From: DAOUMU01 sp034409055
GTDB lineage: Bacteria > Chloroflexota > Anaerolineae > 4572-78 > J111
Length of the DNA: 20,539 nt
Assembly: GCA_034409055.1 (NCBI GenBank)
Contig: DAOUMU010000234.1
Coordinates: 1 to 20,539, forward strand
Direction of reading: 5' to 3'
Numbering within the stretch: the stretch's first letter is position 1; every line of letters begins with the position of its first letter. The notes below the pieces were generated by a model. The model saw only the letters and a program-made list of their open reading frames with translations. It made no database searches and was not told the origin of the DNA. The position numbers and the translations under genes were made by a program. Positions 7,398 through 12,898 of the stretch are shown here, piece after piece.

Positions 7398-7467
7398 GTA
7401 AAACGTGAAACGTGATAATAAAAGCCCGTTATTTATCACGTTTTACGTTTCACGTTTTACGTTTCAC
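7398..7467. repeat. CGT-heptamer inverted repeat, copy C
   Basis: The left arm contains TAAAACGTGAAACGTGATAA (7399-7418). The right arm (about 7433-7467) starts TTATCACGTTTTACG and continues with two or three more heptamers. They pair imperfectly around a short GC-containing loop. It lies between the converging SEC-C and ssb genes. Confidence 0.7.
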
Positions 7468-7484
7468 TCTAAAACTCCTTTACA

Positions 7485-7913
7485 TCAAAACGGAATTTCA
7501 TCCTCCGTCATGCCGGGGTCTTCTCCAGCTCCAGCCGAGGTATCATCATACTCGGTGCTGACATCACCGCGGGTACCGAGGAACTTGACCTCAAAAGCGG
7601 TCATTTCGTAGCTGGCTCGCCAGTTGCCGTTCTGATCTTGCCAGACGCGAGGCCCGCCTGTCTCTCTGTCAACCGTGAGGCGACCCTCACATAACACCTG
7701 CCGCCCTTTGCTCAGATATTGATTGCAGGTTTCAGCCAGTCTGCCCCAGGTTGACACCCGGAACCAGACGGTTTCCTCTTGCTGTTGGCCGTCATTGCCG
7801 GTCCATCTGCGGCTGGTGGCCACACTGAAATTAGTCACCGCCTGGCCGGAAGGGGTGTATCGCATTTCTGGATCTCGCCCCAAGTTGCCCACTATTGTCA
7901 ACTTTTGATACAT
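7485..7913 (-). CDS. ssb: Single-stranded DNA-binding protein
   Basis: A 142-aa OB-fold protein typical of bacterial SSB. It begins MYQKLTIVGNLGRDPEMRY, continues with GQAVTNFSVAT and the aromatic WFRVSTWGRLAE core, then YLSKGRQVLCEGRL. A short flexible linker leads to the acidic tip TEDEIPF, which recruits repair and replication proteins through its terminal Pro-Phe. SSB coats single-stranded DNA during replication, recombination and repair. An AAAGGAGAG ribosome site lies a few bases before the ATG. It has its own promoter (7966-7994) overlapping the stop of the upstream ABC ATPase gene. It lacks the usual rpsF/rpsR neighbours, so it may be a second SSB of the genome. Confidence 0.96.
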   Translation of the reverse strand: MYQKLTIVGNLGRDPEMRYTPSGQAVTNFSVATSRRWTGNDGQQQEETVWFRVSTWGRLAETCNQYLSKGRQVLCEGRLTVDRETGGPRVWQDQNGNWRASYEMTAFEVKFLGTRGDVSTEYDDTSAGAGEDPGMTEDEIPF

Positions 7914-7965
7914 TTTTCTCTCCTTTCTGTAAATAGTGAGAATATATGTTCTATTTTATAAGGGT

Positions 7966-7994
7966 ATCTTAACCCAGAAATTGAAATTTGTCAA
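7966..7994 (-). promoter_or_regulatory. Sigma70-type promoter of ssb
   Basis: On the minus strand TTGACA (7994 to 7989) is followed by a 17-nt spacer and TAAGAT (7971 to 7966). The -35 box is perfect and the -10 is 4 of 6. The distance to the ssb start is about 50 nt. The -35 overlaps the stop codon of the upstream ABC gene. Confidence 0.6.
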
Positions 7995-9019
7995 CAACCA
8001 AGGAGTGAAATTGCGGCCGGGTTTAGCCACAGCCTCACTTTGCCGCCAACGGGGGGCAGTTCCGTTGGCCCCATTTCAAACGTCAGAAACTGACCGGAAG
8101 CAAGCACAGTGATTTGATAAAAGCGACCACGAAACAAAATGGCGGTCAATTCGCCTTCAATTGAAATTCCCGCGTGGGGGGTCAATGAGGCGGCCTCCGG
8201 CCGGATTAAAACGGTCACCTTGGCCCCAGGTGGGCAATTCCTGGTCATAACCGGCCAGACACCCAGCGGCGTCTCTATTTTATCATGGTTCAGACAAGTA
8301 GCCTCCAGCAAGTTGGTGAAACCCAGAAATTGGGCCACAAACGGGGTCAGCGGCTGGTGGTACAGTTGCTCAGGCGGGGCGTCCTGCTCGATGTGGCCCC
8401 GGTTCATCACAATGACCCGGTCGGCCACGGCAAAAGCTTCGGCCTGGTCGTGGGTGACGTAGATGGTGGTCAGGCCCACTTTTTTAAGAATCTGGCGGAT
8501 CTCAAACATCAGTCGCTCGCGTAGAGCCCGGTCCAGGGCTCCCAGGGGTTCGTCCAGCATCAGCAGCCGGGGCCGGGGGGCCAAGCTACGAGCCAGGGCT
8601 ACCCGCTGCCGCTCCCCACCGGAGAGACTATTGACATCCCGGTCCTCAAAATCAGCCAGGCCGACTAAGGCCAACATCTCCCGAACGCGGGCCTCGATGG
8701 TTGTAACTTGCTTCATACGCAGGCCAAAGGCTACATTCTGCCCCACCGTTTTGTGCGGGAAAAGGGCAAACTCCTGGAACATCAAACCAAAATCACGCCG
8801 GTGGGGCGGCACGCCGGAGATGTTCCGGTTTTCAAAGTAGATGCTCCCGGTATCGGACGTTTCCAGCCCGGCGATGAGGCGGAGCAGGGTGGTTTTGCCG
8901 CAGCCGGACGGGCCGAGCAGGCACAGGATTTGGCCTTCGTCGAGCGAAAAACTAACATCATCCAGGGCCGGATTGTTGGCGAAAGATTTTGAAAGTTGGT
9001 GGACTTGGAGCAAAGGCAT
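7991..9019 (-). CDS. Orphan ABC transporter ATP-binding protein (PotA/FbpC type)
   Basis: A 342-aa importer-type ATPase. Walker A is GPSGCGKTT (36-44), the Q-loop is around Gln82 (MFQEFALFPH), the signature is LSGGERQR (132-139), Walker B is LLMLDEP (152-158) and the switch is His190 (YVTHDQAEAF). A C-terminal TOBE-like beta domain covers about 240-340. This layout is that of ATPases for ferric iron, spermidine/putrescine, thiamine, sulfate or sugar import; the substrate cannot be decided. No permease or binding protein gene lies in the window. An in-frame TAG sits 6 nt before the ATG, which fixes the start. There is no Shine-Dalgarno sequence, and a -10-like TAATAT (9031 to 9026) lies just upstream, so the mRNA may be leaderless. 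Confidence 0.92.
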   Translation of the reverse strand: MPLLQVHQLSKSFANNPALDDVSFSLDEGQILCLLGPSGCGKTTLLRLIAGLETSDTGSIYFENRNISGVPPHRRDFGLMFQEFALFPHKTVGQNVAFGLRMKQVTTIEARVREMLALVGLADFEDRDVNSLSGGERQRVALARSLAPRPRLLMLDEPLGALDRALRERLMFEIRQILKKVGLTTIYVTHDQAEAFAVADRVIVMNRGHIEQDAPPEQLYHQPLTPFVAQFLGFTNLLEATCLNHDKIETPLGVWPVMTRNCPPGAKVTVLIRPEAASLTPHAGISIEGELTAILFRGRFYQITVLASGQFLTFEMGPTELPPVGGKVRLWLNPAAISLLGC

Positions 9020-9021
9020 GG

Positions 9022-9033
9022 GCTAATATTAGC
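9022..9033. promoter_or_regulatory. 12-bp perfect palindrome at the start of the ABC ATPase gene
   Basis: GCTAATATTAGC is a perfect palindrome centred about 9 bp before the ATG at 9019 and includes the putative minus-strand -10 box TAATAT. It could be an operator that blocks initiation. No matching second copy was noticed in the window. Confidence 0.4.
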
Positions 9034-9064
9034 ACAAATGGCGACATAGGATAAAACTCACTGC

Positions 9065-9706
9065 TCATTTTTCCTCCTCTTCTACCACCGAAATCTCGAC
9101 CGTTCTGTGCTCCAAACCGGCGCTGCCGGGTAGTTGAATGGTGAGCTGGTAGTCGGTGTCCTTTTTGGGGCACACTTCCTTTTTGCCGGAGGGATTTACA
9201 TCTTTCCCGTCCAGCCTCACCATTGAGGCGCCTTGCACCTTCCATTTCAAATCGGTACATTCCCCTTTCGTGATCGTCGTTTCTTCGGCTTCAAAGGAGA
9301 TACTGTATTGACGCGGGATAAAGGTTGGGGTCGGTTTGGTCGGAACCGGGGTGGGGGTAGGCAGGCTGGTGGGGATAGGAATAGGGGTAGCAGTGGGCCT
9401 GATGAAGGGCGTGGGCAACTCGATGACCACCGTCGGCGTTGGCGGTTGGGGCGAGCGGGGGGTGACCGTCGCTACGCGGGTGTTGGTGGCGGTCGGCTCG
9501 ACAGAAGGCGTGATCAGGTTGGCCGTCGGTAAAAAGTTAGGGGTTGTTGGGGTGGCTGTGATCGTCGGCGGTGGTGGGGGCGAGGTAGGGGTGGGGGGAA
9601 AAAGACGTTCGTAGGGTAACGTCAGCAGAACGATCATGCCGATACAGGCCAGGACTACAAAACCGAGTAATATAGCAATAATAACTGCTTGTGAACGGGT
9701 CATCAT
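9065..9706 (-). CDS. Membrane-anchored protein with Thr/Pro linker and Ig-like domain
   Basis: A 213-aa protein. Residues about 8-29 form one hydrophobic membrane segment after a short MTRSQ leader. A Pro/Thr-rich linker (about 37-128) follows, with many TPT, PTP and PTAT units. A C-terminal domain (about 130-208) starts YSISFEAEETTITKGEC and contains LKWKVQGA, VRLDG and a second Cys in EVCPKK. The beta pattern and two cysteines suggest an Ig-like fold common in Chloroflexota surface proteins. The likely topology is a stalk lifting the domain off the outer face of the membrane. The ligand is unknown. An AAAGGTGAG ribosome site precedes adjacent ATG codons; I chose the first. The linker DNA is highly repetitive and G-rich on the plus strand, so its length may vary between strains. 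Confidence 0.85.
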   Translation of the reverse strand: MMTRSQAVIIAILLGFVVLACIGMIVLLTLPYERLFPPTPTSPPPPPTITATPTTPNFLPTANLITPSVEPTATNTRVATVTPRSPQPPTPTVVIELPTPFIRPTATPIPIPTSLPTPTPVPTKPTPTFIPRQYSISFEAEETTITKGECTDLKWKVQGASMVRLDGKDVNPSGKKEVCPKKDTDYQLTIQLPGSAGLEHRTVEISVVEEEEK

Positions 9707-9724
9707 TGTCTCACCTTTATGACA

Positions 9725-9741
9725 GATTTTACTCTAAAATC
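9725..9741. promoter_or_regulatory. 17-bp palindrome upstream of the Ig-anchor gene
   Basis: GATTTTA (9725-9731), CTC, TAAAATC (9735-9741) is a perfect 7-3-7 inverted repeat about 19 bp upstream of the minus-strand start at 9706. Its position suggests an operator or promoter-proximal site. It directly abuts the heptamer array. Confidence 0.4.
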
Positions 9742-9790
9742 CGTGAAACGTGAAACGTGAAACGTGAAACGTATTGCGTATTGCGTGTCG
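9742..9790. repeat. Tandem CGT-N4 heptamer array (copy D)
   Basis: Seven consecutive 7-bp units start with CGT: four CGTGAAA, then two CGTATTG, then CGTGTCG. A further ATTGCGT copy lies at 9823-9829. The CGTGAAA unit is the one used in the arms of the palindromic repeats at 4278, 5804 and 7399, but here there is no inverted partner. Confidence 0.8.
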
Positions 9791-9867
9791 CTCACTTGCG
9801 TTGCCCTATGGGCTGGCGGCGTATTGCGTGGGCTATCGATTGTTTCTTCCAGTACCTTACTACTTTC

Positions 9868-10054
9868 GTAACTACTCAGCCACTAGATGTAGGGATTTGA
9901 GCTTAAAAAAGGCCAAAATCCCTATATACAGTAGCTCTCGATATCTGCAAAAACTAGATCTTGCCAAATGGATTCACGCTTTATGTCAATATAGACACTA
10001 TATATTGTGTTAATGCACCTTTTAGAATCCACTATTTAGTGCCTGAGTAGTTAC
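9868..10054. repeat. MITE-like element with terminal inverted repeats
   Basis: The left end GTAACTACTCAGCCACTAGA (9868-9887) is an inverted copy of the right end near 10035-10054 (CACTATTTAGTGCCTGAGTAGTTAC region). The first 12 bases match perfectly and about 21 of 28 match overall. The interior is AT-rich and carries a smaller palindrome (AGGGATTT near 9891 with AAATCCCT near 9916). No transposase is encoded. Confidence 0.6.
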
Positions 10055-10065
10055 CTACTTTCTAC

Positions 10066-10130
10066 TGCTAACAGCCAATTGCTAACTGCTACCCTGCTAC
10101 CTGCTACCTTGTTACTCTGCCACCTGCTTT
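10066..10130. repeat. Degenerate GCTANCT heptamer array
   Basis: Successive units read GCTAACA, GCCAATT, GCTAACT, GCTACCCT, GCTACCT, GCTACCTT, GTTACTCT and GCCACCT, that is 7-8 bp repeats with drift. It lies directly upstream of the ferritin promoter. Confidence 0.55.
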
Positions 10131-10154
10131 TACCTCTTATCCACCGAGTTGCTA

Positions 10155-10182
10155 TTGTTTAGTGAGAAATATAGTGTATAAT
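10155..10182 (+). promoter_or_regulatory. Sigma70-type promoter of the ferritin gene
   Basis: TTGTTT (10155-10160), a 16-nt spacer and a perfect TATAAT (10177-10182) lie about 55 nt before the ferritin ATG. I saw no clear Fur- or DtxR-type palindrome over it. Confidence 0.6.
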
Positions 10183-10236
10183 AATGGTTGTATTTGATGC
10201 CCAAATCGTTCTTTAAGATAGGTAAAGGAGTGAAAA

Positions 10237-10746
10237 ATGTTACTCAAACAATCCGTTGTCGATGCCCTTAATGGTCAAGTGGTGGAGGAATTTACGGCCA
10301 CGGCTCAATACATAGCCATTTCTCTTTATTTTGATCGAGAAACGTTGCCAGAGTTGGCCAAATTTTTCTACGCCCAGGCCATGGAAGAGCACGAGCATGC
10401 CATGAAACTGCTCAACTACATCACCGACGCCGGTGGTCACGGGATTGTTCCGTCCACCAAAGCGATTAAAAACCATTTCGAGGCGGCTGAAGAGGCGGTC
10501 CAGTTGGCCCTGAGTCAGGAGATGAAAGTGACCGACCAGATCAACAACCTGGTTGACCTGTCCATTCAGGAAAATGACCATCTCACCCGCCAGTTTCTGC
10601 AATGGTTTGTCACCGAGCAGTTAGAAGAAGTAGCCAGCATGTCTGACTTGCTGAGCATCGTCAAGCGGGCCGGCGAGACCAATTTACTGTTGGTTGAAGA
10701 TTATCTGGCCCGTAACCCTCGCCCTGATTTAGAGGAGGGAGCCTAA
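10237..10746 (+). CDS. Bacterial non-haem ferritin
   Basis: A 169-aa four-helix-bundle ferritin of the FtnA type. Ferroxidase-centre residues are conserved by eye alignment with E. coli FtnA: Glu18, Glu51 and His54 (MEEHEH), Glu95, and Gln128 in the LQWFVTEQLEE motif; Tyr25 is also present. It should oxidise ferrous iron and store it in a 24-subunit shell in the cytoplasm. The length matches the family. No haem-ligand Met typical of bacterioferritin is evident at the expected site. An AAAGGAG ribosome site (10224-10230) and a good promoter precede it. The gene is monocistronic. A DtxR-family regulator lies 9 kb away in the same window, a possible but unproven regulatory link. Confidence 0.94.
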   Translation: MLLKQSVVDALNGQVVEEFTATAQYIAISLYFDRETLPELAKFFYAQAMEEHEHAMKLLNYITDAGGHGIVPSTKAIKNHFEAAEEAVQLALSQEMKVTDQINNLVDLSIQENDHLTRQFLQWFVTEQLEEVASMSDLLSIVKRAGETNLLLVEDYLARNPRPDLEEGA

Positions 10747-11037
10747 GTCATCCGGGGATGTTTCAAACGAGCTAATCCATAAACCTTCATCGCTTCAGGG
10801 TTATTCGTTCGGCAAGAAACAGACCGCTCTAGCCAGGTCCGTGACCCGGCGACCTGGATTCACCTAACCCGCAGGTCACGGACTTGCTTCGAGCTAAGAG
10901 GGTGTATTTCTTAGCTGTTGGAATTACGAGGAGTTTGGCACGCCCACGTGTCACATGGAGTCGCACGTGGGTATGCTGGTCTATGCCCCTTGGGTATTTA
11001 TGCCCCTTGGGTACTCCTCTCTTAGGGGGGAAATGAA
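10747..11037 (+). other. Structured leader between ferritin and response regulator
   Basis: No gene is seen. Three perfect stems stand in series: GTCCGTGACC (10837-10846) with GGTCACGGAC (10874-10883); AGCTAAGA (10892-10899) with TCTTAGCT (10909-10916); CCCACGTG (10943-10950) with CACGTGGG (10964-10971). CCAGGT (10833-10838) can instead pair with ACCTGG (10852-10857), excluding the first stem. Two direct copies of TATGCCCCTTGGGTA (10982-10996, 10999-11013) follow. The ribosome site AGGGGGG precedes the ATG at 11038. This may be an RNA regulator, a terminator region or decayed repeats. Confidence 0.55.
10982..11013. repeat. Tandem 15-bp direct repeat
   Basis: TATGCCCCTTGGGTA occurs twice with a 17-bp period, ending about 12 nt before the ribosome site of the response regulator. 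The inverse motif TACCCAAAGGGCATA occurs inside the MITE-like element at 12747-12760 and a related TACCCAAGGGGCA near 20468, so this is probably a fragment of the same repeat family. Confidence 0.75.
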
Positions 11038-11760
11038 ATGCGTCCAACTATTCTTTTAGTTGACGACGAATTGGATTTTTTGTCCTTACTTAGCCAGCAA
11101 CTGGTCGAGGCTGGCTACAACGTAGAAACAGCGGAAGACGACCTGGTAGCCTGCTACCTGTACGACGAAAAGCATCCCGACATGGTCATCCTCGACATTC
11201 GCTTTGGCCCGGATGAGCGGCTGGGGCTGGACATCCTCAAAACCATTCGCCGGGATCGGGATGATAAGACGACCCCCATTCTCATGCTGACTTCCCTCTC
11301 TGCGCCCGATATCCGTGAGCAAGTAGAGCCGCTCAGTTTTGACCTGGGGGCGACAGATTTCATTCCCAAATCGATCGGTCCCCGGGGGCTGTTAGCCCGG
11401 ATTCGGGTCCGTTTACCGCAGGCTCTGCGACAGGCGTTGGTGATTGATGATTATCTTGAAATCGATACCGAAGCTCAAACGGTTCGTCGCAACCACAACG
11501 GCCAGTGGCAACCGGTGGCCCTGGAGCCGAAAGAGTTTCGCATCCTGATCAAACTCGTGCAAAATCCGGGCCGGGTCATCGAACGCCGGATTCTAGAAGA
11601 TTTTTTCGAAGATACCCCAGACCCGAACCGCGTGCTCAATCGCTACATCTCGGAACTGCGCCGCAAAATTGAACCGAACCCCTCCCAACCGGAATATATT
11701 CTGACCAAACGACAGGTAGGCTATAAGTTTAGGAACTATACAGCGCGATGGATAGGCTAG
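11038..11760 (+). CDS. OmpR/PhoB-type response regulator
   Basis: A 240-aa two-domain regulator. The receiver domain (1-122) has the acidic pocket Asp9-Asp10, phosphoacceptor Asp53 (VILDIRFG), Thr85 and Lys111 (FIPKS). The C-terminal winged-helix domain (about 132-235) has EPKEFRILIKLVQNPGRVI, the recognition-helix region RVLNRYISELRRKIEP and the wing YILTKRQVGYKF. It should bind DNA as a dimer after phosphorylation. The regulator gene comes first and overlaps the kinase gene by 13 nt, which supports translational coupling and a cognate pair. The signal and targets are not apparent from neighbours. Confidence 0.95.
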   Translation: MRPTILLVDDELDFLSLLSQQLVEAGYNVETAEDDLVACYLYDEKHPDMVILDIRFGPDERLGLDILKTIRRDRDDKTTPILMLTSLSAPDIREQVEPLSFDLGATDFIPKSIGPRGLLARIRVRLPQALRQALVIDDYLEIDTEAQTVRRNHNGQWQPVALEPKEFRILIKLVQNPGRVIERRILEDFFEDTPDPNRVLNRYISELRRKIEPNPSQPEYILTKRQVGYKFRNYTARWIG

Positions 11761-12641
11761 TTTTTGCCAGCATCCCCATCCTTATCGGGTTCAGTCTTAT
11801 CTGCCTGGCCATTGGTATGGCGATCAGTTCCCTGTTTTGGCACTCCCATTACCGCCGGCAAGGTCAGGCGAAGTTGGCCCAGATGAACCTCGATCGCCAG
11901 GCCATCGTCGGCGAAGTGGTGCGTGACTTGAAACACCAACTGGGTAACTATCTCAACATCATCAAACATCAGTTAGTAGTCATGCGCGGCGAAATCGAGC
12001 ACCTGCCTCCAGGGCAACGGGACCTGTGGACGCAACGGCTGGGCCACTCCCTGGATAACGTGGGCTACTACGAGTGGCGAATGACCCAACTGATTGAGAA
12101 CCTGGATTTTGTGACCTATCTGGAAAGTTCGCAGGCTGTTTTCTCCTTCTCCGAAGTCAAACCGGACGTCATTGTCGATGACGTGGTCCGTGATTTGTCT
12201 GAGCGGGCCGAGGCGCGCCGGATCGAGCTAAGTTGGTGGGCCAGGCCAGAACTTTTCCCCCGCATTACCGCCAACCACGATGCCCTAAGGCAAGCCCTGA
12301 TCAACGTCATCGACAATAGTATTAAGTATGCTGCCCCCAAAGATGAGCAGGCTCCCAAGGGTGAAGTAGACATCGCCCTCAATGCGAACGGCAATAACAC
12401 CATCAGTATCCGGGTTTCTGATAACGGTCCCGGTATTCCCCCCGACGATTTACCCCGTCTGTTTGACAAGGGTTACACGAGCGAAAGCGCTCGTGGCCGC
12501 CGTCCTCGTGAAGGGGGCATGGGCCTGGGCCTTTACATTGTCAAGACCGTGGCCGAAAAACACCAGGGCTGGGTCAAGATTGAAAGCCAGGTTGGCCACG
12601 GCACTGCGGTCACTCTCGTCTTCCCAATCCGCCGGTTATAA
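11748..12641 (+). CDS. Sensor histidine kinase
   Basis: A 297-aa kinase. One hydrophobic segment lies at about 7-29, with almost no extracytoplasmic part, so sensing is probably in the membrane or cytoplasm. The dimerisation helix carries the likely phospho-acceptor His63 in LKHQLGNYLN; the usual S-H-E-L/F-R-T box is absent. The ATPase domain shows the N-box (INVIDNSIKYA, Asn186 and Asn190), G1 SDNGPGI (224-230), F-box LFDKGYT and G2 GMGLGLYIVK (257-266). There is no HAMP or PAS domain. It overlaps the response regulator gene at its 5' end. The start was chosen because it retains the membrane segment and lies in the overlap, though a ribosome site is weak there. Confidence 0.93.
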   Translation: MDRLVFASIPILIGFSLICLAIGMAISSLFWHSHYRRQGQAKLAQMNLDRQAIVGEVVRDLKHQLGNYLNIIKHQLVVMRGEIEHLPPGQRDLWTQRLGHSLDNVGYYEWRMTQLIENLDFVTYLESSQAVFSFSEVKPDVIVDDVVRDLSERAEARRIELSWWARPELFPRITANHDALRQALINVIDNSIKYAAPKDEQAPKGEVDIALNANGNNTISIRVSDNGPGIPPDDLPRLFDKGYTSESARGRRPREGGMGLGLYIVKTVAEKHQGWVKIESQVGHGTAVTLVFPIRRL

Positions 12642-12670
12642 TTTCTGACCGTTTTCTTATGGCTTTTACA

Positions 12671-12691
12671 CCTTTCTCCAATGAAGAAAGG
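12671..12691. terminator. Weak hairpin after the kinase gene
   Basis: CCTTTCT (12671-12677) and AGAAAGG (12685-12691) form a perfect 7-bp stem with a 7-nt loop, 30 nt after the kinase stop codon. There is no U-tract. It may be a terminator or processing hairpin. Confidence 0.4.
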
Positions 12692-12699
12692 GTATTCTT

Positions 12700-12865
12700 G
12701 GTAAATACGTAACTGCCTACCCTCATGTCATTCCGAGGAGCGCAGTACCCAAAGGGCATAAACGACGAGGAATCTCCGGCAACGAAGACAAATTCAAGGC
12801 GAAATAGGAGATTCTTCACTCGCTGCGCTCGTTCAAATGACATGGTAGGTAGTTACGTAAATACC
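12700..12865. repeat. MITE-like palindromic repeat element
   Basis: The ends are inverted copies: 12700-12732 (GGTAAATACGTAACTGCCTA and onward) against 12836-12865, about 28 of 30 positions matching with a 3-nt insertion. The interior is also palindromic, for example GAATCTCC (12770-12777) with GGAGATTC (12807-12814). A 29-bp segment (12750-12778) recurs perfectly, inverted, at 20511-20539, and 21 bp (12836-12856) recur inverted at 20413-20433. No coding capacity. Confidence 0.8.
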
Positions 12866-12898
12866 AAATTTTTGTTGCGCTAAGAGAGTGTCTGAAAA

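Larger units (their letters stand above)
9707..10236. other. Repeat-rich intergenic island between Ig-anchor and ferritin genes
   Basis: No credible gene is seen in this 530-bp divergent gap. From left to right it holds a 17-bp palindrome (9725-9741), an array of CGT-N4 heptamers (9742-9790), a MITE-like inverted-repeat element (9868-10054), a degenerate GCTANCT-type heptamer array (about 10066-10130) and the ferritin promoter (10155-10182). Short open frames here are low-complexity and have no ribosome sites. Confidence 0.7.

Noticed and set aside
9742..9790. CRISPR array
   Set aside because: The repeat unit is only 7 bp and tandem without spacers; no cas genes are in the window.
9774..10013. 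79-residue plus-strand open frame in the repeat island
   Set aside because: It runs from the heptamer array into the MITE-like element, lacks a ribosome site and has no recognisable protein features.
10837..10971. tRNA or known riboswitch in the ferritin-regulator gap
   Set aside because: The hairpins do not form a cloverleaf and I recognise no conserved riboswitch core.
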